In this document: one piece after another, positions 52,377 to 62,900 of the stretch
Layout: each line of letters starts with the position of its first letter
How positions within the stretch are numbered: the first letter of the stretch is position 1
Origin: Defluviitaleaceae bacterium
GTDB taxonomy: Bacteria; Bacillota; Clostridia; Lachnospirales; WQUN01
Assembly: GCA_009780315.1 (NCBI GenBank)
Contig: WRAH01000010.1
Coordinates: 1 to 64,000, forward strand
DNA length: 64,000 nt
Reading direction: 5' to 3'
Made by a program: the position numbers and the translations under genes
Notes under the pieces: generated by a model
Told to the model about the DNA's origin: nothing
What the model saw: the letters and a program-made list of their open reading frames with translations, nothing else
Databases searched by the model: none

Positions 52377-53708
52377 TTAACTAGAGATAGTTTTTGAACC
52401 AGGTTTACTCTTATTAATGCGATGGGCAATTATTTTTTGTGATACGGTGATTAAGTAGCTTTCAAGCTTATATTTGTAAGTGCTACAGGTATCTTGATCG
52501 TTTACCCTTCTATAAGGGCATCCACCCATACACACAGGCAATAAATTGCAATCAGAACATATTGAATTTTCTGTAGCATCGTGCAACATATAGTTTAGAT
52601 GTAACGTATCATTCGCATTCGAGTTTATCAATAGATTTCCTATAGAGGCGTCTATATTACCAATGTCCACCCAGCACTTGTAAAGGAAACCACTGGCATC
52701 AATCACAAACGAGTTGACAGCATCAGCTGTACAGACATTGCTTTTGATACGTGGATATCTAAAGTTATATCCCAGCTCATCAATATATTTACTAAAATAA
52801 TCAAAATCAACTTCAGAAAAACCGCATATATCAAAACACTTAGAGGCGTCATAGGTATTGTTGTCTGGATTTACCTTTCCGAGATAGGGCTTCACTTTAT
52901 CAAGCAAATTCAATTTTGATAAGAGACTCATAACATCTTCCGCTTGCTTGACATTATATTTATCAACATTCACCCTAATTGAAACAGGTGGCAAAATATC
53001 TTTACTTTCAAGAAGGTTTCCTAAAATAGTGTCAAATGTGCCAAAACCATCAATGAGTGGTCTACGTTGGTCGTGCATGTCCTTGTTGCCATCAATGGTT
53101 ACTTGCATAGATGAAACCTGAAGTTTCTTTAACAGCTCTGCGTTTTCTCTTGTTAAAAGATATCCGTTAGTGATGATGTTGCTATTGTATGCAATACCAT
53201 TTTCTTCGCAAATATCTAAAAACGATTTCGACATCCTCTCTACAATATCCAAAGCCATAAGAGGCTCGCCACCATACCACGCCACACTTAAATAAGACAA
53301 GGTATTAGCTTGCGATCTAACTAAATCAATGATTTTATCCTGAACTTCTATTGACATATAATTTGGCTTAATTATATCCTCTTCATAACAGTATGTGCAA
53401 CGAAAATTGCAATCTGTTGTCGGTGTGATGGTGAGTCCTAAAGAACGAGTTTGATACCTGCTTTTTAGCATACGTAGTCGTAAAAGACCTAGTTCATCAC
53501 ATTCGCTATCAACAAGAAATCGACCAACCTTTAGTTGCTCTAAAAATTCTTTGTCTTCAATGTTCTTTCCGCTATCAATAAAACAAGTAAAAACTTTATA
53601 CTTGTCCTTGTCCATCAACGCTAGAGCATTTGAGAATGAATTATATGCAATAATTTTATCACTATCGGCTTCATGCGGAAAAAAGAAATTGTAATTTGAT
53701 GCTTTCAT
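52377..53708 (-). CDS. radical SAM/SPASM peptide maturase
   Basis: A 443-residue enzyme: radical SAM motif CNFRCTYC at residues 100-107, AWYGGEPLM after it, and a SPASM end (CSDCNLLPVCMGGCPYRR, plus C at FLYKC and SNVC). The N-terminal 90 residues are a possible leader-binding domain. It differs clearly from the maturase at 6900-8243. Only the peptide gene follows it; no transporter or protease is adjacent. A promoter with an operator-like palindrome lies upstream. Confidence 0.9.
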   Translation of the reverse strand: MKASNYNFFFPHEADSDKIIAYNSFSNALALMDKDKYKVFTCFIDSGKNIEDKEFLEQLKVGRFLVDSECDELGLLRLRMLKSRYQTRSLGLTITPTTDCNFRCTYCYEEDIIKPNYMSIEVQDKIIDLVRSQANTLSYLSVAWYGGEPLMALDIVERMSKSFLDICEENGIAYNSNIITNGYLLTRENAELLKKLQVSSMQVTIDGNKDMHDQRRPLIDGFGTFDTILGNLLESKDILPPVSIRVNVDKYNVKQAEDVMSLLSKLNLLDKVKPYLGKVNPDNNTYDASKCFDICGFSEVDFDYFSKYIDELGYNFRYPRIKSNVCTADAVNSFVIDASGFLYKCWVDIGNIDASIGNLLINSNANDTLHLNYMLHDATENSICSDCNLLPVCMGGCPYRRVNDQDTCSTYKYKLESYLITVSQKIIAHRINKSKPGSKTISS

Positions 53709-53727
53709 ACTCGGCTCCCTTTTTCTT

Positions 53728-53763
53728 ACATTGATTGCTTTGTAGTCAATGTATGTTATTATA
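53728..53763 (-). promoter_or_regulatory. promoter -10 and operator-like palindrome of the second maturase
   Basis: On the minus strand TATAAT (53763-53758) is followed by ACATTGA-N11-TCAATGT (53752-53728), which covers the expected start site. A 7-bp perfect palindrome there suggests repression. No clear -35 was found. Confidence 0.55.
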
Positions 53764-53952
53764 CAATCTATATATTACTAATGAAAATATAATAACACAA
53801 AAATTCACTTTGTTCAATAAATATATTTTCTAAACGTACATGGTTTATATTGGATGGTGTAACTGAATTAATACGAAAAATCCCTTGAGGGAAAGCACGA
53901 CAAAAGAGCCTAGCGAGAGAGCAAGGTAATGAAAGTAAGATAGAGATGAGAG

Positions 53953-55209
53953 TTAAGCAACTTGTACCAGATTAAAGCTTAATTTTTTAGCTTCAGCGGC
54001 TAACTTGTGTAGACAAGCGGATTCCTGTTTTAACTTTGCAGCTTCAAGTTTTTCTTCGTTATAAACATCTTGGTTCTTCAAAAGGTTATAGGTAATAGCG
54101 AGTATTTTTCTAGCCAATGCAATAACAGCCTTTTTAGCACCACGCCGCTGTTTGACCTTCCAATAAATTTTGAAAGGTATGAGCTTCTAACCCAAACAGC
54201 CGACCAAGCGCACTCGCAAATTATGCCTTTGATGTAGGGGTTGCCAAAAGTGATTCTTGTACTTTATTTTACCAGCACTCGTATTGTCACCTGGAACAAC
54301 ACCAGCCTAAGAGCAAAAATGTTCTGCCGTAGGAAATTTACTCATGTCAGATCCTATTTCGCCAACAATGGCGGTGGCAGAAGTTAATCCAATGCCCGAG
54401 ATTGTGCTAAGACGCTCAATATCATCATTCCATTTGGCGGACAATTCGCTAATGGATTCTTCAATAGTTTCAAGATGTGTGAGTAAGCCGTCTAGCAAGG
54501 TGATTTGCAGTTGTAAAAAGTACCGCTGTTTTTCAGTAAGTTTACCATTTATGGCTCGCTTAATATCAGCTTTCTTTTCTTTTGATATGCGACGTGTTTC
54601 ATTGTCTACATCATGGGGTAAAAGCTTGCCATTTTTAATAAGGACGCTAATGCGATTTCTGCCCGAAACACCAAATACGTCAGAAAGGAATGATGACAGC
54701 TTGAACCCTGCTTGCTGGAGTGTTTTCTCAATACGGTTTTTCTGCGTATTTATGTCCTGTACAACATTCTTGCGGTATCTGGTTAATTGTCTTAATTCCC
54801 GAACATCTTGGGGTGGTATGAAACTTCCAGCCAAAAGACCCGCATGCAAAAGACCTGCAATCCACTTTGCACCTTTCATATCTGTCTTTTTGCCAGGGAC
54901 GTTGCGCATATGGCGGACATTGGTGACTAAGATATTCATTTCGTCACCACAAGCATCTTCAATAGCTTCATAAATGGGATGCCTGTATATGCCTGTGCTT
55001 TCCATTGCTACATTGGTACAGTTTTCTGATTCAAGCCGCTCTCTAAGTTTTACTAGTTCATCAGGAAAAGTGCCGAAAACTCGTATTTCCTTTTCAACAT
55101 CAGCACTAGATTGTTTTGATTCTGATGTTGTGCAAGTTTTAAGAATACACGCGACAACAGAATCCTTGTGGACATCCATTCCACAGCAGTTGTGTAAGAT
55201 TGTTTGCAT
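53953..55209 (-). pseudogene. IS110-family transposase, decayed
   Basis: The intact part (55209-54307) has the DEDD domain: MDVHKDSVVACIL, AMESTGIYRHPIYEAIED, KTDMKGAKWIAGL, and the start of the transposase_20 domain (STISGIGLTSATAIVGEIG). A TAG (54307-54309) stands where Trp is expected (HFCS-stop-AGVVPGDNTSAGK). Further down, frame changes occur before KQRRGAKKAVIALARKI and the end at 53953. The C-terminal serine region is thus lost. ATG 55209 has GGAGAG upstream. Confidence 0.85.
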
Positions 55210-55616
55210 TTGACGTTCTCTCCACAGTGATATTGCAGAGAATTGACCCGAGGTGTTTCTGAAGCTTAATACTCGTGCTATTCCTGCATACAAGATACAG
55301 GGCGACATTTGGCGGTACTCTAAGGTCATAAGTTTATGTTGGGAGTCGAGGTTATACCTTCATTATTCGTCCAAACTTTGTCTCTGCTGTTTGTAGTTTA
55401 TCACTTGTTTGTTGGAACGTTAAGAAGTATTAAAAATTAGTTATGCACCAGACCAATTTTCATGCTTTGATGGTGAAGGTCGCCTTTAATGGGCGTTAGG
55501 AGGAGAAAAGTTAAAGGATGTTGACAAACAATACCACTTGCACCTAAGTTTATTTAAAGATGTTAAGCTAAAGGCAGGGCTTGCTAATGTTGATTATTGT
55601 ATGGTTTATTAGGATT
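55210..55616. other. left flank of the IS110 remnant; no gene
   Basis: The first 120 bases continue an open frame upstream of the likely transposase start without a ribosome binding site. From 55330 no gene was seen. In intact IS110 elements this side holds the bridge RNA, but no clear fold was recognised here. Short coding-like stretches (about 55,500-55,600) may be remains of the next gene. Confidence 0.5.
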
Positions 55617-55717
55617 TATGACGGCTTTGCTGGCAACACCGCATTTTATGGATTATAATGCTGTTTATTTGCCTAAGAGCCATTTTATAAAGAAGGAATC
55701 CGTATCAACTGGCAATT

Positions 55718-55984
55718 ATGCAAGATTTATTCTTTCTTTTTGATAGACCTGATTTTACTAAAACAGATAGAGTTCAATGGAATCTAAACGGAGATAGAGA
55801 GCTGATTGCCCTTGCTTCAACGTTCTCAAATACTCCTATGGCTTTGAATATGAGTTTTCAGAGCGAGTACCCGGGAAGTTACGACTGGCTGAAAACGCAT
55901 TTTAAGGATTGGGCTTTTACCTTTGTATCTAACTTTCTGTATTACGAGGACTATGATATAAATGATGAGCCAACACGAGATTAG
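55718..55984 (+). CDS. hypothetical protein, probably the tail of a broken gene
   Basis: An 88-residue open frame, mixed charge (NLNGDRELIALASTFSNTPM then DWLKTHFKDWAFTFV). It has no ribosome binding site. The frame one base back (55617-55742) reads MTALLATPHFMDYNAVYLPK and stops close to this start, and another coding-like stretch lies before it. So this is likely the 3' part of a gene broken by frameshifts after IS insertion. It is unrecognised. Confidence 0.35.
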   Translation: MQDLFFLFDRPDFTKTDRVQWNLNGDRELIALASTFSNTPMALNMSFQSEYPGSYDWLKTHFKDWAFTFVSNFLYYEDYDINDEPTRD

Positions 55985-56086
55985 TCATGCTATTCGTGAG
56001 GCTATAGCGCATGATAGGAAAATGGATGGTAAATAATATTTCTTTTTACTATATTTATTGAATAAAAGACACGTCTGCAAACAAAA

Positions 56087-56142
56087 CAAAAACCTAAGTT
56101 GCACTAAAGTGGCACAAAATTACGATAGACAATAAAAACTTG
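56087..56142 (+). repeat. leader-like repeat, copy L1
   Basis: AAGTTGCACTAAAGTGGCAC and the following ACGATAGACAATAAAAACTTGA match 58028-58083 at more than 50 of 56 bases. The bases just after it diverge, but TCATATGAAAT recurs. This stretch (55985-56300) holds no gene. Confidence 0.75.
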
Positions 56143-56300
56143 AACTAACAATGTAAAATTTTACATTCTCATATGAAATGATGCTATGTGAATCAAAAAA
56201 AGTTCTATGACAGGGTAATGATTATGCTAAGTCAATTAGTCTGCATGAATAAAAACGTCTAAAGAGTTACTAAAACAATAGAGAGAAGAGACGAGCATAG

Positions 56301-56588
56301 ATGATATATTATCTTTGTACTAATAGTCCAAGTAATTGTTCAAATGTGGACTTTGTTAAACGCTTTGTCGCCATTGAAAGAGGATGGGATAGATTATGCC
56401 CAGTGTGTGGATATGAGGCTAAAGAAGATTACGATTATAGCCCAGATGATGATTCATATAAAGAAAAGAGGGCTATCTTATTAAAAAACTGTATCCTGTT
56501 AAGTAGACAAAAAATAAAAAGTGCCTATCGAAAAAAAATGGGCACTTTTATTTACGATAAACACCAAAAACTTGACATGATAATATAA
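56301..56588 (+). CDS. hypothetical zinc-ribbon protein, 95 residues
   Basis: Starts MIYYLCTNSPSNCSNV and has a Cys pair CPVCGYEA. The end (residues about 70-95) is encoded by a hairpin (AAAAAGTGCC / GGGCACTTTT) and by repeat sequence L2, so the real gene may be shorter or truncated. No clear ribosome binding site. It was probably inserted between two leader repeats. Confidence 0.4.
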   Translation: MIYYLCTNSPSNCSNVDFVKRFVAIERGWDRLCPVCGYEAKEDYDYSPDDDSYKEKRAILLKNCILLSRQKIKSAYRKKMGTFIYDKHQKLDMII

Positions 56589-56695
56589 TAGGGTACAAAA
56601 GTTATATCTAAACGGAGTGCAAATCTAACTTAACAAATTTTTTTCACACTTCTCATCTGTCGCTGTTAGTAATGACGGCTTTTTTATTGCCTAAA
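56552..56695 (+). repeat. leader-like repeat, copy L2, including promoter-like TTGACA
   Basis: Matches 58049-58197 over about 145 bases: CTTGACATGATAATATAATA, ACAAAAGTTATATC(T/C)AAAC, and the end TGACGGCTTTTTT against AACGGCTTTTTTT. Nothing else was seen between 56589 and 56950 except this repeat and a perfect palindrome at 56807-56837. Confidence 0.75.
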
Positions 56696-56806
56696 AAGAT
56701 GCAATAAGCCATGTAGTGATGATAAGCGAATTAAGACATATGTATAAGTATATAAATACGTAAAAATGAGATATGAATATTAGGCAAGTCAATTTTTATA
56801 ATTGTC

Positions 56807-56837
56807 AATACAGGATAATTCCTAATTATCCTGTATT
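56807..56837. repeat. perfect 14-bp inverted repeat
   Basis: AATACAGGATAATT-CCT-AATTATCCTGTATT. There is no T run after either side, so it is not a standard terminator. It lies 114 bases after the end of the recombinase gene and could be its binding site or a terminator relic. Confidence 0.7.
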
Positions 56838-56950
56838 TATGAAAATTATAACATACCTTGCTAATTGAATCAACACAAGTCGACACCCTTTTTGATTTGC
56901 CTGATTTACAACTTATTGTGGTAAATTTATAAACTGTTCATCTAATCACC

Positions 56951-57861
56951 TTATTCCAACATAATCTTATTCCGAGGATGCTTAAGAGTAAGGATTTGAC
57001 GTTGCTTTTCCATAGTAACTTGTGTATATATTTGAGTCGTCTGGATTGAACTATGTCCTAACATTCGCTGTATATATCGAATATCTACATCCTCCTCTAG
57101 TAAAAGGGTCGCAAATGAATGTCTAAACATATGCGGCGTGATATGCTGGGAGATACCCGCTTTTGAACAAAGTCGCTGTATCATAAAGCGCACCGATTGT
57201 TCAGATACACGGGTGGCTAAACGATTGACAAAAAAAAATCCGATTCGTATTTATTTGATTTTTGATATTGTTGTAATGAGTTTATTACCTCCACATTTCC
57301 AATTTGGATTATACGTTCTTTTGCACCTTTGCCCATTATTCGGATAGTTCCGTCATCTAGGCTAATATCACTGGTTTTTAATGAACATAGTTCGGAAACC
57401 CTTATCCCTGTTGCAAATAGAGTTTCCAACATCGCTCGATCACGCAGTGCAACAAACTTACTATATGGTGTACAAGCTAGTTCTTTTTCTCTCAACGCAG
57501 TATCCAAAAGCTGTTTAATGCGTTGTAATGATATTGTCTTTGGTAATTGCTTTGGTTCTTGAAATCGTGTTTTTACTTTTCTGATTGGGTTTATTTCAAG
57601 AATTTCCTCAAATTCAAGGTAGTTTAGAAATGCTCGTAAACTAGCAAGTTTACGTTTAACTGTTTTCGCTGGATACTTTTGGTGAAGTTCTTGGATGAAT
57701 CCAGATATCGTTGCTTTTGAAATGGTTTGGTCACTCTGACTAACTAAGTACGTTATGAACTGTTGAAGGTCAATTGAATATGCTTTGATTGATAAATTAC
57801 TTAATTTCTTATGATATTTGCAATAGTTTAAATAGATTGTAATTTCATTTTGAATATTCAT
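56951..57861 (-). pseudogene. XerC/D-type tyrosine recombinase with frameshift at a T run
   Basis: Two frames together give a full recombinase of about 300 residues. Part 1 (57861-57217) has the SAM-like N-domain and catalytic Arg (LFATGIRVSELCSL). Part 2 (to 56951) has HxxR (HMFRHSFAT), LGHSS and Tyr (TTQIYTQV). They are joined at a run of nine T (minus strand, about 57238-57230); ten T would restore GAT-TTT-TTT-TTT-GTC in frame. All catalytic residues remain. It is either a pseudogene or is rescued by slippage. Confidence 0.75.
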
Positions 57862-58026
57862 TAAATAAACACTCCTAAAATTATTTGTCTAACTGGAATA
57901 TTATACATGATTTTTTATTTTTTAAATGCCACAAAATGTACTTAAATAAAGCGCTTTGGCATAGTGGCTTTTTTGTATTTATTTGCAGGCGAATCTTTAA
58001 CCTTAACATGTATCAAAGATGAAAGA

Positions 58027-58197
58027 AAAAATCTAAGTTGCACTAAAGTGAGACAAAATTACGATAGACAATAAAAACTTGACATGTTAATATAGTAGAG
58101 TGCAAAAGTTATATCCAAACTAAGCGCATATCTAATTTGACAAACTTTTTCATATGAAATACCTCTATAGCCGTCAGCGATAACGGCTTTTTTTGTT
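58027..58197 (+). repeat. leader-like repeat, copy R, full length
   Basis: The longest copy: AAGTTGCACTAAAGTGAGAC, then AAAACTTGACATGTTAATAT, then a terminator-like end GCCGTcagcgataACGGCTTTTTTT (58171-58195). With a promoter-like start and a terminator about 100 bases later it could encode a short RNA or be a leader. It fills most of the 57862-58340 gap, where no gene was seen. Confidence 0.7.
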
Positions 58198-58340
58198 GCT
58201 GAATTACAAGAAAGGGTTATTGCAGAAAAAAAGTTAAAATAATTTCACTCAGGTACTTGGGAAATGAAAAAATCGTGCTATACTCTAGATATAACCAACA
58301 AATAGCAAATGTAATTCAAGACAATGAGAGGGGAAATATC

Positions 58341-59684
58341 ATGAATAATAACATTAGAAGTAAAACAAGCACAATAAAAAGACGTATTGTCAAAGTTGCC
58401 GTAAGCATGGCATTAGCAACAGTTTTAGGTATCAGTGGCATTGGAATAAATCTCAATACTGCCAGCCCAATACAAGTGCAAGCTGCTCAACAAACTGAAA
58501 ACCAAATCAGAGTAACAGTAGACGGTAGACCTGTACATTTTGAAGGTCAGCAACCAGTAATGATTGAGGGGCGTGTTCTCGTACCTGTGCGTGGTGTTTT
58601 TGAAGAACTTGGTTTTACTGTTGGCTGGCGTGAAGCAGAGCAGCTTGTACAGTTGGTTGATACAAGTGGAAGAGCACCATATCCTGCACGACCTGCGGGG
58701 GCATTTCACATCAATATCACAATTGGGGATTCAAATTTTAATACCTTCCAGCCGCTTATGCCTGATGCTCCTAGAGACATACCTTGGGATAATCACTTTG
58801 TGTTAGATGTGCCTGCGCAAATTATAAATGGAAGCACTATGCTTCCAATTCGTGCAGTCGTTGAGGCTGCTGGATATTTTGTTGAGTGGGATTCTGGTAG
58901 TAGTACGGTTGTTATTAGTACTAGTGCTAACAATGTGCCTGTATCTATTGGAAATGCTGTCGTTGCGGTTACGCCACCAGTGGTTAGTCAGCCTGTCGAA
59001 CCCACATCTCCCGTAGTGCCAGTTGAACCAACACCTGCATTAGAAAGGGTAATTGTACCCGTATTATTTGATAGACCCACATTATTAACAAATACGGAAA
59101 TTAGTACATTGATTGAAAATTCGCCTACTCATTTGGAAACCAGAAGTAGATTTGTAATACCTGCAAATAGGCGTATTACTGACACAGAATTGCTCACATG
59201 GATAGATGAGTATGAGGAGCTAGGCGGAATCAACGTATTTGAGCTTGAAGTTATTGGTTTAATTAATGAAGAAAGAGTTAATCATGGATTGCAGCCTCTT
59301 ATGATTAGTATGGAGTTGAGTATGGCTGCTAGATTTCATAGCCAAGACATGCTAAATAACAACTTTTTTGCTCATACAAGTCCCAATAATGGAAGTTCAA
59401 ATGATAGGCAATTTATTTTTAACATTGTTATTGCAGGTGAGAATATTGCGGCTAGAGGGCAGGATAGCAATACCTCTCCAAGTGACCATATGCAGAGATG
59501 GATGAACTCATCTATTCATAGAGCTGCAATACTAAGGAATGATAATGATATTAATATTATGGGAATCGGAGTAACAGATGGTGGAGGTTTGACCTTTAAG
59601 AGTGGTCACAGTGATGCTATTCTCTTGAGGGATGGTGGACATACATTTTCGTTGTTACCAAATGAGCAGTATTTAGCACACTAA
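58341..59684 (+). CDS. secreted CAP-domain protein with copper amine oxidase-type N-terminal domain
   Basis: A 447-residue protein. A signal peptide (residues 1-48, cut after VQA) is followed by a copper amine oxidase N-terminal-like domain (GRVLVPVRGVFEELGFTVGW, later MLPIRAVVEAAGYFVEWD), a Pro/Val-rich linker (VVSQPVEPTSPVVPVEPTP) and a CAP/SCP domain (LINEERVNHGLQPLMIS, HSQDMLNNNFFAHTSPN, GENIAARG). ATG 58341 has AGGGG 7 bases upstream; the in-frame start at 58257 has none. It is exported and probably binds the cell wall. Confidence 0.9.
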   Translation: MNNNIRSKTSTIKRRIVKVAVSMALATVLGISGIGINLNTASPIQVQAAQQTENQIRVTVDGRPVHFEGQQPVMIEGRVLVPVRGVFEELGFTVGWREAEQLVQLVDTSGRAPYPARPAGAFHINITIGDSNFNTFQPLMPDAPRDIPWDNHFVLDVPAQIINGSTMLPIRAVVEAAGYFVEWDSGSSTVVISTSANNVPVSIGNAVVAVTPPVVSQPVEPTSPVVPVEPTPALERVIVPVLFDRPTLLTNTEISTLIENSPTHLETRSRFVIPANRRITDTELLTWIDEYEELGGINVFELEVIGLINEERVNHGLQPLMISMELSMAARFHSQDMLNNNFFAHTSPNNGSSNDRQFIFNIVIAGENIAARGQDSNTSPSDHMQRWMNSSIHRAAILRNDNDINIMGIGVTDGGGLTFKSGHSDAILLRDGGHTFSLLPNEQYLAH

Positions 59685-59724
59685 AGATCATCTATACAGC
59701 TATGATTTTCAAAACCTAGAATCG

Positions 59725-59762
59725 CAACAAAAAAACGATAAAATAGTGTCGTTTTTTTGTTG
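59725..59762 (+). terminator. terminator of the CAP gene
   Basis: Perfect 14-bp stem CAACAAAAAAACGA / TCGTTTTTTTGTTG with a 10-base loop. Confidence 0.75.
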
Positions 59763-59846
59763 TGTGGGAAATATAGTATAGAAAACAATTCAAATCTTAA
59801 TAACAATCATCCCTATTCAGGGTTTATATATAGATACATTTACTTG

Positions 59847-59873
59847 GCAGACGAAAGTGGTCTGCTTTTTTTA
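59847..59873 (+). terminator. second terminator before the adhesin gene
   Basis: Stem GCAGAC / GTCTGC with a 7-base loop and TTTTTTT. It could act as an attenuator for the adhesin gene, which starts 103 bases later. Confidence 0.75.
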
Positions 59874-59975
59874 TTTCTGCGAGGAGGAGATGCCTATGAT
59901 TTAGGCAAGTTTCAACAGACTAGCAAATAAATTAATCAAACTAAAAAATTTCCTAAAATTCAAGGAGGAGTTACT

Positions 59976-62900
59976 TTGAAAAAAGTATTCAAACACAGGT
60001 TTAAGCCATTTATGGCTATGCTAATGGTTGCAATAACCATTTTGGGACTCATGCCTTTTGAGGTATTTGCAAACAGAGCATCATTGCAAGGGATGCAAAT
60101 ACCTCAAATAAGTATTGACATTGAAACATCGATAAAAGAGCCATTCACTATCATGCTTGATGGAGAGGAAACAACAGTCCCAGCAGATGGCATTATATAT
60201 CTATCATTTGATGATTTTGGAGAATCTATAGCAGTAGAAATTCCAAGATATTTCTATCTCGATGGTGAACGTATTTCGATAAATGATGATATAGTCGAAA
60301 ACGTATCGCCTGTAGTACCAAATGATGAAGAAGTTACACCATTTGGCATTGGTACGAATATCATGCCAACAGTGGGCTTTATTATCGCAACAACAACCTT
60401 ACCAGTTGGCAATATAAACTGGATATCTGGTGACTTTAGCTTTGATGGTACACTATTCCAACTCAATAGACATGTAGGTAGTGGTGGCTATCAAACAGTC
60501 TTTAATCGCAGATATTCAATCTATGTAAATGGTGTGACTTATGAAGCATATTGTGCGGCTCCGCACTTGCGTGGACCCGAAGATGGCGGAGCTGCATACC
60601 AGATTACAGGTTCTGCCGATTCCTCATTTATCCCTGTGCTTAGATATGGGCATCCTCACAATCCATTGATTAACAATCAAAATCTCAATGGTCGCTTGTG
60701 GGGTGTTTATCAAACTCGTATAGCAGTAGCCGCTGCAAGCTTTCCAAGTGGCACATGGCGTAATGAAAATGGCAGTACATTAAGTCAATTCGATATTGAT
60801 ATCATGAATAACTTTATTGCTGGAACATGGGGGACACCTAATGCGGCGGCATTATTAGACAGATATCCAGGAATAGTCGTAAATGGCACACAAGGAGAGT
60901 TAGGCATCACCACTGTATCTGGTGCAAATACAGCATCAGGTACAACATCTCAATCACCTACATTCAATGTAGGGTTTAACATGCGAAATAACACTCCAAC
61001 GAATCCATTTCGTTTTGAGTGGGAAACTGGTACACCTGTTGGCACACGCTTATATGTGAATGGTATACACCATATGACTGCCCCCGCAAATGGATGGGAA
61101 GCTTTTGGATGGAGTGCAACGAATATGCCAAGCTTCCATTTCGTCATGCCAGCGGGTAGTGAAAATCAAACCGCCAGCGTAAATCTTATTGGTGTAAATA
61201 ACCAACACTCTGGTGCGTGGGTTGCCAGACATAATACACAACCTTCTACTTGGCAAGATATCACTTTTTACATTCATGAAGTTGAAGCTATTGCTTCGTA
61301 TACATGGGAGCCATATGCTGGACAATCTCAATTCCAAATACGTAAATACTCAACGGAAACAGATAATCGTATCGGTGGAGCAGTATTCCGAATCACAGGA
61401 CCCATGTGGCCTACAGGACATGAAGTTACTGTGCCAGCGTCAGGCTGGACTTCTCCAAATATACCAGAATATCATTTTGGTCAATACACCATCGAAGAAA
61501 TCGCTCCTCCCCCCAGCTACACTCTCTCATCCCCTGTTATCCAGACAGTAATGGTTGATGCAAGCAGTACTCCCGCTACAACTTATGCAAGGTTTACTAA
61601 TGAGCCCACAATATCAAGTGGCGGTGGAACTAACAGCGGCGTAACCATCCAAAAAATCAACGCCCTAACAGGGGTGAACATCTCAGGTGCAGTAGTCCAC
61701 CTCCGCGGTATGTCTTCCCACCAAGTTATTACTGGTCCAGCAACACCAGACGGACCACCGCAAATATGGGAAATTGATAACACCGGAATAAATGTCATTC
61801 AAGTTTTAACAGCAGGAGCAACCACAGCCCTGCCAAGTGGCGTAACATCAACAGTTACAAACGGTGTGTGGAGACTAGAAGGCCTGCCATATGGCTTCTA
61901 TCAAGTAACAGAAATTCAGTCACCTGATGGGTTTTCAATGCAACCAGGTCCAAATAGCTTTGGGTTCTGGGTACTCCCACCCAACGTGACTGTAAGTAGT
62001 CCTGATGGCTTCACCTATCAGATAATTGAAAGTGGACCAAATGATAACCACATCCTTATAACTTTTCGCAATTATCCATTTGGCGAAGTAGAAATCATCA
62101 AACGGGAAATGTCCAATGGGGTAGGCAATAACCAACTACTCCCCGGAGCAACATTTCGCATCCAAGGATTCTATCCCGGCACACCGCCAAGAGCCCTAGA
62201 TAGAACAGCAACAACGGATGCAAACGGACGGATTATCTTTAGCAATCTACCCGCAGGAAATTACACGGTTACAGAAATAACGCCACCCACAGGATACACC
62301 TTTGGTGAAGTTCGCTCTTGGAGCATCACTGTAAACTGGGGCGATAGTGTATCCGCAGGCACAGCAAACTCAATAACCGCATTCAACATCCCTAAATCTT
62401 CACTAGAAGTACTAAAAATAGATGGTATAACCAACGCACCCTTGCCGGGTGCTATTTTTTTACTCCGAGACCCGACTACAGGTGAAGAGTGGGAAGCGAC
62501 TTCCAGCTCTAGCGGCATAGCAACCTTTGGTGTAGGGAACTATGGGAACTTTCTCTATCCCGGGCGTACCTATATCTTAGTAGAGATAGTTGCACCTATT
62601 GGATACGTACTCCAATCTACACCAAGGGAGATAGTACTTTCACCCGGTAACGAAAACAGAATCACATGGAGAAACTACCGCAATCCGGGTTTAACAATTA
62701 TTAAGGATGATATGGACACAGGGGAACGCCTTGCAGGAGCGCACTTTACCATAGTGGCTCAAGGTTCTGGCAGACCCTTACCAACAGACTTCCCAATGAT
62801 AACCAATGAAGATGGAGAAATTGTTATCCCATGGACACTGTTTGAGGGTGAGGCTGAAAGAACCTTCTTAATAACGGAAACAGTGCCACCACCAGGGTAT

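Noticed and set aside
14325-54309. In-frame TAG stops in three genes (Rpn relic, SleB-like hydrolase, IS110 transposase) as a sign of amber recoding
   Set aside because: Many intact genes here end in TAG (dpaA, the Eis-like gene, the ArsC-like gene, the alcohol dehydrogenase), and the other changes in the transposase and Rpn genes are ordinary decay. No suppressor tRNA was seen.
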